DNA from: Dinochytrium kinnereticum
Taxonomy: Eukaryota; Chytridiomycota; Chytridiomycetes; Chytridiales; Chytridiaceae
NCBI GenBank assembly: GCA_027604005.1
Contig: JADGJT010000022.1
Span: forward strand, 1-64,000
Reading direction: 5' to 3'
DNA: 64,000 nt
Shown: positions 1-12,103 of the stretch, piece by piece
How the letters are laid out: each line of letters begins with the position of its first letter
Position numbering within the stretch: position 1 is the stretch's first letter
Notes under the pieces: model-generated
The model's database searches: none
Told to the model about the DNA's origin: nothing
What the model saw: only the letters and a program-made list of their open reading frames with translations
Program-made: the position numbers and the translations under genes

Positions 1-620
1 AAGATGGAGTTCCTCCGTCGCCTTCATGCTCTCACGGTTGAGACCATGACCCTCGGACCTACGATTGTCCTCGGCAAATTTAACATCGCCCACACAAACT
101 TCGACGTTAGGAATCCCCGGATGGCTGTCGGCCTCTCGGGTTTCCGCGGCGACGAACGCGACTGGATGAGTTCACACGAATTGCCCGATACTTTTGTGGC
201 ATGTCAACTGTGAGTGGAATGAGAGGATCGCTTCTTACTATTTTCATTCGTTTTTTAACATAAATCACACTCGTCTTTTACTCTTCCCCGAAACCCCTCT
301 TTGTTTTCAAGAAGGTGCAGTTGGAGGCTCCTTTTGGTCAAACAAAGACACGGCCCGCCATGCGGAAGAGAGAGCAAATCAATGGAGCCCTCTGGTTTCA
401 TACTTTGCAATGAGCCATTGGCTCATGCAAAGCCTATAATCTATGCAGGTTATGGCAACTTTAAATGCTCGAAGCCCTATGGACCTGTTGAGTACAAAGT
501 ACAGTATATCACTTTATTGTTTTTATTCCTATTTCTCGATTCAGGGTGCACCTGTTGATCCTGGCAGTGGAATGCAGGGGGTCCCGACGTCAGTTACCTG
601 CGTTGGGGAATAAAACCAGA
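1..620 (+). pseudogene. Degenerate AP endonuclease (ExoIII/APE family) fragment
   Basis: The first frame (from 4) resembles the middle of the exonuclease III/APE family. It has a TIVLGKFNIAHTNFD block matching the family G-D-x-N-x-A-H motif, then an SGF..DER.W block and DTF. The normally invariant catalytic Asp of G-D-x-N is Lys here. After a stop near 211, a second block (about 310-470) shows a FWSNKDTARHAEE segment and then, in another frame, FILCNEPLAHA. These correspond to the family W-S-x-K-x-x-A-R and D-Y-F-L segments, but the tract between them is scrambled and shifts frame. A poor relic of the C-terminal G-S-D-H region may lie near 570-600. Catalytic loss plus frame breaks suggest a decayed copy. 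A window-edge gene with unusual introns is the alternative. Its 5' part lies outside the window. Confidence 0.5.
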
Positions 621-706
621 CTGCGAATATTCATTTTTATATTAAAGGTATCTAATAAAATAATCAGGGGTTAACTAGCGCAATCAGCATCTTAGGGTTT
701 GTAGGA

Positions 707-1042
707 ATGCAGACTTTCACTGCCGCCGGGTGCGTGCGGGACCCAGCAACCCAAACGGTTATATATCAGACTGAGATATTCTTACCGCCCATAACTTTGC
801 CTACTTTGGTATGCTCCATACCCAACACGGTCAGAGATGTGGTTGGAACGTTGCTGAGTGGTGAAGGAGGAGGTGGCGGATGTGGCGGTGGGGGAGGAGA
901 ATATTCAGATTCAGATGAGGAAGATGATGTTTCTTCCAATTAAGAAACCCTCTCAGGGGATTGGAGTCTTCTTCCGGCGGCGGACGAAGTAGACATTGAA
1001 ACGGGGGAAGGGAGTGACTCTGACATTACCCCTGAGGAATGA
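707..1042 (+). pseudogene. Small acidic, Gly-rich reading frame with an in-frame stop
   Basis: One frame runs from the ATG at 707 to TAA at 941-943. It then continues in the same frame as convincing acidic coding-like sequence to TGA at 1040-1042. The first part (78 codons) has a short hydrophobic Pro-containing segment (LPPITLPTLV), a Gly run (about 867-897) and an acidic SDSDEEDD stretch. The second part (32 codons) is also acidic (DEVDIETGEGSDSD). No standard-size intron removes the TAA in frame. I do not recognise a family. It could be a broken small gene, a read-through product or chance. Confidence 0.3.
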
Positions 1043-1374
1043 TTCTTTTCTCATGAATCTGTGCTTTTAGTTTTCTTAATGTGTGATGTCTTTTGTTTTG
1101 CTGTTTTTCGAACCGAGCGTTGGGTCGGTTATCTGAACGGATGACATCCCAGCGTTCGGGAGGTAACATTCCTGACGGGTGAGTCTTCTTAAGTAACTTA
1201 TTTGATCCCTTGTAAATATCCCTTTCAATTCCACACGGTATGTACTAACACTCTCTTTCCACTCATCCTTTCTTTTCGACCATGATCATTGCTGTTGTCG
1301 GCACGAACTTTCTTCTGTACTGTTTTTGAATGTTTCAGTAATACATAGTAATAAATTGTCATATTTCATTTCAG
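1043..1374 (+). promoter_or_regulatory. VPS54 upstream region with a probable 5'-UTR intron
   Basis: No gene is supported here. A clear 3' splice site (pyrimidine-rich tract ending TTTCATTTCAG) sits exactly before the VPS54 start codon at 1375. A good donor (GTGAGT) occurs near 1179. Joining any upstream ATG through this donor does not keep the VPS54 frame, so the intron most likely lies in the 5' untranslated leader and splicing places the AUG at the start of exon 2. Confidence 0.4.
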
Positions 1375-4300
1375 ATGGAGGGATTCTTAGAGGGGGAGCA
1401 TCCGTGGAGCACTGCAGACATTGGCCAGAATGCTATATCGGTGAGATCCCGTCCGCAGCTGAGCTGACCATGCTGTTTTAGGGAATTCTCAATGATCCAA
1501 ACCAGCACAAGAGCGGCAACCGCCCGCTGAAGGGAATGGATAACCTGGCTCCTATCCCGCAGAGTGCCATCAAGAAGATCAGAACATCGGAATTTGACCC
1601 GTACATCAAGAGCCTCGGGGAAGTCTTCGACAAGTACCATTACAATCGGGCCATAGGTCTTTCGGTTGCTGTGGAGGGCACCCCAACGCTGGCTGGAGTC
1701 GAGTTAGCTGAGCAAGATTCGTTCAACATTTTGGTGGAGCTCACAACCCGGTTGACGGAAGAGAGCGGAAAGAGGAAGATGCAGCAGATTGGGCCTCGGA
1801 AACCGCGAATGCTTTCGGTCAATGCTCCACCTTTGGAAACCGTTCCCAATCTCTTTTTCGCATCGGATTTCTCCCTTGAAATGCCTCAAATCTTTTCAGA
1901 GGTCTGCGAGGATGCTGACCTCAGCAAATTGACTAGCGAAGATGCTTTCCTGACGTGCGGGCTGCTTCAGGACAAACTTGCCCTCTTTCTGGATGCCGTG
2001 GAGGTTCGCCTGATGAAAGAGATCTCTAGGCGGTCGTCGTCCTTCTTCTCTGCACTGCACACGCTCCAAAACCTGAATGGTGAAACCCAGATGTGCGTCG
2101 AAGAGATCCGTAGTCTGAGGGAGAACATGTCGCAGTTATCGCAAACGCACATAGGACAGTCACTTGAAGTCGGTAGGCTGTTTGCCCGCCGAGAAAACTT
2201 TATGCGGCTCCATAAAACCATTAAGAGCATTTACACGATAGAAGACAGGTGCTCTCTTATATACAAAAGTGTGGAAGAAGGAAAATTGGAAATGGCATTG
2301 GATCATATTGATGATGCTATTCGAAACCTGAAAGGATTGACTGGGTTCGGAAGTGATGATACTATTGGTTCTAAAGGCATTAAGGCCGTTCAACATCTGA
2401 ACAATAAGTTGCGGGACATTTCATTTTCTGTTTGCTTCACTATGGAGGCCGACTTCGTAAAGATACTCATTACAGACGCTCAAGACGTTATTCGAACTAT
2501 CGATAATATGTCGAAAGTCTCGCCCAAGATTGCAAACACTGACGCGGCAGCTTCTATAAAGAGTATACTGAAATGGAAGTCCGATCCCTCATTCCTTTCG
2601 GCAAATACCATATCCTCTGACGATACGGAGGTTTTGCGTAAGCATTTGATTCCTATTATACACGGACTCTTGCGTATGGATAAAATGGTCGAAGTTTTTC
2701 AGTCTTATCGCGAAGCTTTAGTTAAGGAATTAAAGTCGATATCCAAGCGAGTAAGAGATATGCTTTTTTTACATCGATTTTTTCTTTTTACTATCCGTTT
2801 CATTTTTTTCGAGGTTCTAACGTTACAAAGTTCTACCCCTCAGTTGTTTTTATACCCGACGAAGCGACCGCCCCCGGAGGAGATGTATCTAGAAAGAAAG
2901 ATCAGCAAAAGTGTGTTTATTGACAGAGCGGATATGTCTAATGTCTTATAGCATATTAGCGAAACAACTTCGCACCATGACTTTCGATTCTTTCTTTGAA
3001 TTGATCACTATGGTGTACATCGCCCTTCTCCACATAATGCAAAGAGCGTCTACTGTCCACGCGATCGTGACAACCATTATATCCGCCGATAGTGCCATTA
3101 CAGAAAACTCCACAATCAAAAACATTCTGAAGTTGAACTTTGATGCCAAGTCAAAAGATCTTCTCCGGCATCAGAAGAAAGGAAGTACTGATGACGATGA
3201 TGACGATCTTGGTTCGATTGAAATGATGGCGGACCCAGCTAGCGTGGGCGAGTCTGCCAACAATGTGGAGTTTTTCTCTACGGAGCAGTCAACGCTCTCA
3301 CAATTGGTACAAGAATCAAACGAGGTTCTTCTTTCGATATCGGATGTCGCGAACAACAGATGTGCCAAGCTTATTGGTGTCCGAGCAGACCAGAATAAGC
3401 AATTAAATCCCAATTATTTCTACAAACTATATAGTGCTTCGATGGAGTTCATATATGGGAGTGAGAAAATCTGTGGCAGGCTTTGCTTTGGCCTAAAAGG
3501 GGCACTTATTTCTCAAGTAAGTATCCTTTTTTTTTCCGGCATGCTGTTGACGGGCAAATAGGCAAAAGCTTTCCTTACCCATTTCCACGATGAAAGGTCG
3601 CGGCAAATCGCTGTTTTGGTCGAAAATGATCAGTGGGTGAAGGCAGAGGTTCCCTCAGATTTCCAGAATATTATTTGCGATATTGTGAAGAGCGCGAATT
3701 TGCAGCCATCCACTGACGGGGCCTCGGAGGAGAAATTGCCAACAGAAGAGCTGCCGGATTATGATATTAGTGACGTAGACGATGGCGATATATCATCCGC
3801 TGCGGCGGCTCTGAAGACACCAACCCGATCGCCAATGAAGCCTGAGCAAAAGCCCGATATCGCGAAAAGTTCCCGATATCTCGTTGTTGGCTCCCAAAAG
3901 TTCCATGTTGCAGGATGTGTCTTACTGCTATTGAAGATGATTACAGAGTACATCCAATGTTTAGAGCATATCCCAACAATATCCACAGAGGTTCTTAATC
4001 GATTGATCGAGTTATTCAAGGTATGCTTGCACCTCAGCTATATATTTAACATTCAAGCTCTTCAATTCTAAAACATGCCAAGTGATTTTGGGAGCGGGTG
4101 CTACAAAGTCTGCAGGTTTGAAGAACATCAACGCTGGACATATCGGTATATATTCTGTTGGCGTGATTCTAAGATGTTAAATTTGGAATAGCTTTGGCCG
4201 CCCAGTCCTTAGGAGTCATTATCGCACTCATCCCCTATGTTAAGCAAGTTGTGGAAAAGCATTTACCCGCGAAACAGCAAATACTTGCGTCTGACTTTGA

Positions 4301-4899
4301 TCGGATATCAAAGGTATACTGGAGCCTTTGTTCTTGTCTTATAGTCCAGGATTATTCAGAGCATCAGAGCGAATTATTTGCGAAGCTGATATCTATTATG
4401 CATGAACGATTATGTGTTCAATGTGACTTGCTGATTGTAAGCGTGGTTTTTCTTCTTTCGATATGTTAACAAACTGTAGGCAATTAACTGGGATAAGCCC
4501 GAGCCAAAAGACATTTTGTCAGACGAGGCTGGAAGTGTTCCAATGTCTCAGCTGGTGAAAGAGACTGTTACCCTGCATCGCGTCCTGTCTAAGTATTTGG
4601 AGGTCGACACACTGCGTAAGATTTTAGGAAATGTCTTTCGACTCTACAACAATAAGATGGAGGAAGAGTTTAAAGGCATTGAGCTATTTACAAGTGCAGG
4701 GAAGAACAGGTTTGTTTAGTATTTCAACGCTATTTTTCGGCGTTCCATTGATATGTCTTCTCGTAGGCTATTGATAGATGTTCAGCATTTTATTAGCCAA
4801 TTGTCCTCGCTAGATAACGTCGATGGCCCAGGAAATCATCTCGAAGTAGTTGTGAACAACATCAAGATCAAAGACCGTCGGAGAACGGCGAAAAAGTAA
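1375..4899 (+). CDS. VPS54: GARP complex subunit Vps54
   Basis: Vps54 is the GARP-specific subunit of the tethering complex that captures endosome-derived vesicles at the trans-Golgi network. Exon 1 (1375-1440) and the long exon 2 (1482-2750) encode the N-terminal coiled-coil region. It includes FFASDFSLEMPQIF and LQDKLALFLDAVEVRL blocks typical of Vps54, followed by repeated helices. Later exons are joined through introns at 2751-2830 and 2911-2951. The C-terminal Vps54 domain (about 4057-4700) is well conserved, with LGAGATKSAGLKNI, LAAQSLGVIIALIPYV and LPAKQQ segments. The protein ends in a basic tail (KIKDRRRTAKK). Estimated length is 950-980 residues, normal for the family. PEX10 follows on the same strand after 121 bp. 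Exon borders in the middle were inferred by eye. Confidence 0.9.
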
Positions 4900-5020
4900 T
4901 TTACCGCATACATATATAATCATTGCCGTGGATTTCGTAACCATCCTCGATGGCCTAAGAGTTTTCTGAAGTTGCTGATGATGCAAAATACAATCATTAT
5001 ATGCACCTACAGTAAATAGA

Positions 5021-6228
5021 ATGGAAATTTTCACATTCCCACCAGCCTCCCAGCCTGACATCGTTCGGGCAGTCCACAAGGATGCCCTTTACCAGGGCAT
5101 ATTAGCCAGACAGCTACAGAGAGTGATCGAATTTCTTTTTGGGATCCGACAACGACTGGCATGGGACCGTGAGATGAATATGCTGTCGAGCTTGTTGTAC
5201 CTTACCTTGACAAATGGTGTTGGTGAGCCATTCATACTCCCATTCATGCATTAACTGGGAAAAGGGCAACAAACAATCGGAGAAGAGTATTGCGATGTGG
5301 TCTTGGTCGATAAGGAAGCTCGACCACCATCATGGCAGGTTAGGGGCCATGAATTTAGCCGAGACTCACAATATGATTAAGAGTAGAGCGTTTATGATAT
5401 TTGCGGCAGCCATCATGCCCTACATTACATCCAAAGTTCCATTAAGCTCTACAGGTTTGCAAATGCACCATGGTAAAACTGGTTCACGCTTTTCTCAGGC
5501 AGTCCCTTAATCAAGACGTCATCCGCTCTTGACACCGGAAAAAAAATATTGCAGGCGTTGAAAAAACACTTATCAGATCTGAACCTAAGCGTTTTTTATT
5601 TCTTCGGGACGTACTATAACCTTTCGAAACGTTTAGTTTCCATACGCTATGTGAGGATATTCTTTGGTTTTCTCCTTTTCCCTAACTTGCGAAGGTATTG
5701 ACCAGGAAAAGAGAAGAAGGGGAAGAAACTCAAGGCTTTGAGGTTTTGGGGGCGCTTCTACTGTTAAGACTATTATGGGATGTTTCAAGGAAAATTAGTG
5801 AGCATACATGGACGCAAGAAAATGAAAGGTTTGTAATTTGAAGCTATGTGATTCAATCAGCTCTCGTTCTTGTCACGGCAACTTTAGTGACTATGGTGTT
5901 CACCTGCAATCTCATTTGTTTTCCTCGGAAAAAAGCTTTACGGACACTGCCGAAACTGAATTTCATACCATGAAACCTCCGGGGGCTAACGCTGACGTGG
6001 ATTATCCTGAAGCTGCAAAATGCATTCTCTGCCTCAACTTCAGGACAATACCCACAAGCACACCTTGCGGTCACTTATTCTGTTGGAACTGCATAGCTGA
6101 GTGGTGCCGGAATAAGGTTGGTTTTTTTGTTACTCTTAAAGCCAACTGTGTGAATCTAGCCCGAATGCCCATTATGTCGTCAGCCTTTCAATCCTTCGGC
6201 CCTGCTTTGCGTTGTGAACCATATATGA
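5021..6228 (+). CDS. PEX10: Peroxin-10, peroxisomal RING ubiquitin ligase
   Basis: Pex10 is one of three RING proteins of the peroxisomal membrane ubiquitin ligase that recycles the import receptor Pex5. The start is the ATG at 5021, opening directly into the conserved [12 protein letters not shown] block. About seven short introns follow. Recognisable segments are an IGEEYCDV motif, a hydrophobic [13 protein letters not shown] helix, and [14 protein letters not shown] with VSIRYV (about 5590-5660), the Pex2/10/12 membrane domain. The C-terminal C3HC4 RING spans two exons: CILCLN..., [16 protein letters not shown] at about 6060-6110, then PECPLCRQ after an intron (about 6162-6185). The protein is about 300 residues. 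It lies between VPS54 and the ataxin-2 gene, all on the + strand. Confidence 0.9.
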
Positions 6229-6473
6229 TTGCTTTAAAAGCTACAGCACGCGATTGCAACCACATGTGCATAAATTATCCATTGAATTTATCCACGCGTC
6301 ATGCTCTTTTAAGCAGCTTGAACGTTTTTTCTTTTCATACACTTGTGTAGTCGATGATCTGCAATCACTTATGGGCATGAGAATGCGTGAGGGAAGCTAA
6401 TGTGCCAATATATTAGAGCATTTTGACGGGACGAGGGAAAAAATTTTCCAAATCATCACTTCAGACTTTCACC

Positions 6474-9400
6474 ATGAACAGAGGGGCATCCGTCTCTGGC
6501 GTAAGTGGGCGTGGTTCAAGCAATGGTGGCCGGCACCCACAGTCCATGTCGCAGAGGCCCCGCAGCAATAACTCCCCGGGAAATGGCCAGCAGTCTGGCA
6601 CTTCTGTGGGTAGCAAGAAGGACTTCCCTCCCGCTGGATCTCACGGGAGTGCTTCAGGTGCTCAACACGCCTTTTGCCATATTTGCTAACCATATAATTA
6701 ATTATAGGGCAATTCAACAACCGGTAAATGAAGCTATTCTATTCACTTCTTTTTAGAGTTTTCGGCCGTCTAAAAACATGTGTTGGTTCCAGGCCGAAAG
6801 GAAATCAAAACACCTACGGAAATCAGGGAGCTCGTGACAAGCAGTTTAATGGAGCTGGACATCACAAAGGCCAGAGTTATCCGAACATCTCATACGAGCA
6901 GTGGGATCGCATTCTCTTCGTTCTGATGAACATGGTGGTAGGACTATTTCCTAACTAAGGTGGACGGAAGAAGTTCTCTTTAACGTCTCTTGTAACTTGT
7001 CGTTGAAAGGGATCCAAGGTTAATGTTGCGGTTCGCGATGGCCATGTTATTGAAGGAATACTCCACACGGGAACCACCTTCCCCGACCTTGGTGTTGTAC
7101 TGAAGTCGGCCAGGACGACAAAACCGGAATATAGCCAGTCCACTACTCAAACTTTGATCATTCCTCCGGCAGAATTGGTATCTGTTTCTGTTGTTGGCCT
7201 GGAGCAGCTCACTCCTTCTGGTTTGGAGAAGTATGATATTGGGAAAGGTATGGTTATAATGTTGTGGAAGATGAATTGACATCATCGAAGGAGTATCCAC
7301 GGATTCAGCCATAGGAGCAAGACTTGGTGACTTTGGCAGAGAACGTGAACTTATGAAATGGTCCACTGATGATGTTGTTTCATTGTCTTTGGAAGATGAT
7401 ACGGAAACGGAGTCGAAGGCGTGGAATCAATTTGCTGCGAACGAAAGTCTCTTTGGTGTCCAAACGGATTATGAAGAAGAGCTATACACGACGAGTATTG
7501 ATCGTTCTGATCCGGAGTATAAACGGCGGGAGGCTGAGGCCATTCGCATTGCTAGGGAAATGGAGTCGGAGATGGTATGTTGTTAGATAGGAATATTTTG
7601 TCTAACATGTCACAGCACTCAACGGACAACCCGCACCTTTTGGAGGAACGAAATGTGGCGTCATATGATGAGAGCATGGGTGAAGAGGAAAAGTATTCTT
7701 CTGTTGTTCGGACGTCCGGAAAATATATACCCCCCGGTGCGCGAGGTGTGCATACCCAGTCCGGCCTAGCGCCGCGACAACAACATCAGCAGCAGGCGGC
7801 ATCAGCGTCATCCAAAAAATCGCCCGCGGCCGATCCTGCGCCATCTGACCCACCTGCGAAGATACCTAAGTCAGCAGGAAAGAAGGCACCGCCTGCGGAT
7901 ATCGAGGCGAAGCCCGCAAGCGAAGACGTTCAGAAACCACCTCAGGCTCAGAAGCCGGCTCCTCCACCGTCGATCAGAGAGGCTATAGCAGCTCCCATCT
8001 CACGATCCTATGCGGATGCCCCTAAGACGGCCCACGCTTCCTCTCAGCCGGCGCGGACTGCGAGTAGCGATCAAAGGAACCACGAACTAAAAGATATTAA
8101 GATGGGGAAGCCTGATCTGTTGACAAAGCTTCCAATGAAGGTATGACTTCGTTCTTTATTTGCAGGTTAAGAATCATGATAGGGGTTAAATGAGAATTCC
8201 TCTTCACTGAAGGAGAAGGACACTCTAGGTGAAGTTGCTCAGGCATTCGGGTCTTTTGTCAGTCAGGAGAGGAGACAGATTCCTACAAAGTTTAGGGATC
8301 TTTTGAAAAAAAAAGAGGAAATCATCAATGATTTTAAAAGTTTTAGCTCAAACTTTAAGGTGAGCTTCGTTAACAACTTCTTGCTATGCGTTTATGAAAC
8401 TCTTTTTTAAAATTGTTCAATGTAGCTTAACACCCCAATCCCGGAGGACTTGGCGCAAATGCTCAAAAAGGGGGAGAAGCCAGCTAAGGAAGCCTTAACG
8501 CCATCTTCAAAGGAGTTGAAGGTCCCCACGCAATCCAGAAAAGAGGCTAGCTCTGATGCTAAAGCGAAAGGAGCGCGAGCTTCTCCAGTCAATAAGGAAA
8601 GATCTCACTCTGATGCCACAGCACCTAAGGTTCAAGATGACGTCTCGAAGACTCCTAGCGTTAGGGAAGGATCTGTAGAGCCTCCTGAGACGCCTAAGTT
8701 TAAGTTCAACGCGGCTGCAATGGAGTTTAAGCCTATGGGACCCTCAGCTGGGGTAACTGCGGCGAGTATCACACCACAGAGGGTTAAATCTCCGGGGCAC
8801 GAAAAGGTACGCTGGGTGAATTCTTTCTCTCTCGGGGGCACAATGCTTTCGCGACTTGGTTCTTAACTTTCACTTTTTTTTTGTTCCTTCAGCAACGGCC
8901 CGCGTCTGTCAGCGGAAACCCTCGGCAAAATACGAATCCTAGGAACTCTTATGGAAAAGGCATTCAAAAAAGTTCTCAGAACTCTTTGAAGCAGCCAAAC
9001 GCGGGAGGTGACATCCTACTGCTGCTCCAAAATGTTTCTTCTAACTCTTTTGTAAAGCTCCATCGTGGACCGTAGGTGGTCAATATCGACCGCAATTCCC
9101 TGGTCCCGAATATCAAGAGGGGGTTTACGTTGGTGGAATTGATATGAACCAGCAGTATGTTGCCTATCCGATTTCGGCTCCTTATGGTCAATACCCTCGC
9201 ATGGTATGTTTTGTCAGAAGTTTATAATCTTTCACTCCACGTCTTCTCACATTGAGCGCTAGCCCCTAATGGGTCCAAGACCGTACATGCCTGGAATGGC
9301 CCCGCCAATGGTGATTCCTGGTCCTGGCGGCGCTATGCCTGCGTATATTCCCTACCCACATCATCCCCCCATGCCGCAGATGCCCGGATATCCCCCTCAG

Positions 9401-9913
9401 ATGATGGGGCCTATCCCTGGCCAAAACGTTCGAGTCTACCCGCCTGGCCAGCCTATACCTCAAGGAGCGCCGCCCCCCGGCAGCAATGGAAAGAATGGCG
9501 GCGGCCAGCCAAATCCCCCCCCAGGACCGATGCCTGCTGGCCAACCCGTTCCTATGTACCGGCCAGAGGCCTATGGACACCCTCAAGGATCGCAGATGCC
9601 AAGGGGACCCTATGTTGCCTCGCCGCAGGGTGCACCCATGTATCATCCTGGAGGGCCGGTTATTCCGGGGTACCCGCCGCATGAGTTTTACCCTGCACCG
9701 ATGATGATTGCCCCGCAGTGGCCTCCTGGCGCTGAGCCTGTTCATATGGGTAAGACATTTAACGCGAATCATGTTCAGTTATAACTCGGCTTTGATTTGC
9801 TTCCTATTTATACAGGAGATGGCCAGGCGCCAGCAAGCCAGGGACTTTCATCTCAGACAGAAACCACTGCATCGGCGGAGGGAGAAGGGGCCGTCGCAGC
9901 AGCGGGCAAGTGA
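6474..9913 (+). CDS. PBP1: Ataxin-2/Pbp1 homologue
   Basis: This is an RNA-binding protein of the ataxin-2/Pbp1 family, which binds poly(A)-binding protein and acts in stress granules, mRNA stability and TOR signalling. The N terminus is low-complexity (Gly/Ser/Arg). A Lsm-like domain is split by introns (about 6885-7250; VAVRDGHVIEGILHTG). A LsmAD domain follows (about 7415-7575; WNQFAANESLFG, then YTTSIDRSDPEYKRREAEA). A PAM2-like motif for PABP binding (FKFNAAAMEFKP) sits near 8700-8735. The C-terminal exon (about 9270-9750) is Pro/Met/Gly-rich, as in the family. The last exon ends at 9913. About eight introns are present and the product is around 900 residues. The ATG at 6474 is the first in frame. 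Confidence 0.87.
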
Positions 9914-10055
9914 ACATGAAGGCTGGATGAAATGAATATTATTCAAAGCATGGAAAATAAAAAAGTGAAAGCTTTGTCGAGATGATCTCTGAGCTATTTG
10001 GGGTTTTTCCAATTTTCTTCGATCTTATCTTTTACAGATTTGTCTCTGAAACGAA

Positions 10056-11822
10056 ATGAGTACCTTTGGATCGTGAGTCCGTGTCGACCTCCCTCCCCGC
10101 TGACCCTGTCGTCTGCGTTAGATCGTACCGAGTAACCACCTTTGGTGAGTCGCACTGCAAAGGTGTCGGCGTCATCGTCGATGGTTGCCCCCCCGGCCTT
10201 GAGCTAACTGAGGCCGATGTCCAGCCTCAGCTGAGCCGTCGCAGGCCAGGCCAGAGCAACTTGACCACCCCGGTGAGACCCTTAGATCGATCTATTCCAT
10301 ATTACTCCTTTCGTTCTCCCTTTCTCATCCCGTTGTGTTGTGTTTCTTGTGTGCTGCGATGCTTTTAGAGAGATGAGAAGGATCGAGTCATGATCATGTC
10401 TGGGACTGAGAAGGGCTTCACGCTTGGAACTCCTATCTGCATGACTGTCCCGAATGAAGATCAGAGGCCTCATGATTACAGTGAGACAGATCTTTACCCC
10501 CGTCCTAGCCATGCCGATTTTACCTACCTTGAGAAATATGGCGTCAAGGCATCAAGCGGTGGAGGTCGCAGCTCTGCTAGGGAGACGATTGGTACGCCTT
10601 ATTTTCCATGCTATAGATCCGATAAATCACCTTTGAATGTCCTCCTCCACCACCGCATTCCCTGCCGCCCCCCTTCCCCCCCCCCTCTTTATTTTCCCCT
10701 CTCATTGGCTCATTGCTTCTTTTAGGCAGAGTTGCGGCAGCGGCTGTCGCTGAAAAGTACTTGAAGCAAGCTCACAACATTGAGGTGGTTGGATTCGTGA
10801 ATTCTGTGGGACATTTCAGCATGGAGCCTGAGACTCATTTGAAAGGGTCGGAGGAGGAGCTAATGGCGTCTTGGAGCAAGTGGTGGGAGTACCTTGAGAA
10901 GGTGAAGAGAAGTGAGGTTGATGCGAATGAGGTTAGGTGTCCGGATCCGGAGGTTGCGGCGAAGATCAGGGCTGTGAGTTGCATCTCATTTATTTTTTTT
11001 TGTTTTCCCAATCTCCAGCATCATGTTTTATGCGTGATATCGTCTATCCGTCTCACTGACAACAACTATTATTTTTGTGAAAAAAAAAGCGAGTCATCGA
11101 GGCTAAAGACGCCAAGGATTCCATCGGTGGCACCGTCGTCTGCGTTATTCGGAACCTCCCTACTGGACTTGGCGAGCCCTGCTTCGATAAGTTTGAAGCC
11201 AAACTCGCCCATGCCATGCTTTCCATCCCAGCGACAAAAAGCTTTGAGATTGGAAGCGGTCTGGCGGGGACCAACATTCCAGGGCATCTTCACAATGATG
11301 GCTTCTACAGAGACTCTGAGGGGAGGATGAGGACCAGGACGAACTTTTCTGGTGGCATTCAGGTGGGTTGAGCGAATGCATAGCTTTAAAATGTTTTTCT
11401 TTTTAGTAAACTCATTTTGAATTGTAGGGAGGAATTACAAACGGTGAGACGGTTTACTTTAAGGTTGGATTCAAGCCCCCTGCGACGATCGGTCAGGCTC
11501 AGGCGACCGCTACCTACGCAGGAGCTGACGGTGTCCTTGAGGCGAAGGGCCGTCACGATCCTTGCGTTCTGCCCCGTGCGGTCCCCATTGTGGAAGCGAT
11601 GGCCGTCCTCGTGGTGATGGAGTGAGTGCTTCTTTTTTCTCGTTATACCCGATTTCAATGCCCGACTCACCTTCTTCTTCTTTTTTTCCTCTCTTCCTTC
11701 TGCTTCCTTTATCTTTCTTTAGCTTGCTGATAGCACAGCTTGGGCGCCGAGCTCTTGCAGCCCCGCTTCTGGAGCTTAATGCGGGGTCAATACCGCCTGT
11801 CTTACGCGGCGCTCTTCCTTAA
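10056..11822 (+). CDS. ARO2: Chorismate synthase
   Basis: Chorismate synthase catalyses the last shikimate-pathway step, EPSP to chorismate, using reduced FMN. The first exon encodes only MSTFG plus part of Ser, and the exon 2 join restores [17 protein letters not shown], the family signature. Other conserved blocks are [50 protein letters not shown] and [18 protein letters not shown]. The C-terminal half adds [43 protein letters not shown] and [17 protein letters not shown]. About six introns are present and length is about 420 residues, typical of fungal enzymes. Coding sequence is richer in GC than most neighbours, which may reflect high expression. Presence of the pathway argues against an animal. 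Confidence 0.95.
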
Positions 11823-12103
11823 AGTCTCATTCCAGCGGCAACAACAACAATGTTTATAATAAAACAACGGGTATTTGGATTGGATTAAAAAATCAGCACG
11901 ACCCACAATTATCGTTGATGGTTTATTTTTTTAATATATTTGTGGTCTGTACAGCTAGAAGGACCGCTGCCGTGCGATTTATTTTCTTAGGCGCGCTTCA
12001 CGTTTGCGTGTACCTGTTTTCATCCCGACATTTCGAAAGAGGAAAGAGAATTAGGTCAGTCAGTCAAACTTTTCTTGGCCAAAATAATAGATTGGGTGAG
12101 GGT

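Noticed and set aside
1141..1178. Alternative upstream start for VPS54
   Set aside because: Splicing its frame with the GTGAGT donor to 1375 leads to a stop within a few codons, so this ATG is more likely in the leader.
2751..2951. VPS54 frame reading through to a stop at 2951
   Set aside because: The readthrough crosses two introns (2751-2830 and 2911-2951). Splicing them restores Vps54-like sequence, FYPSVVFIPDEATAPGG, and joins to the next exon.
9266..9772. A 168-codon open frame on the minus strand
   Set aside because: It lies exactly antisense to the Pro/Met/Gly-rich exon of the ataxin-2 gene. Its Arg/His-rich product is what antisense of Pro-rich, GC-rich codons gives, and there is no family resemblance.
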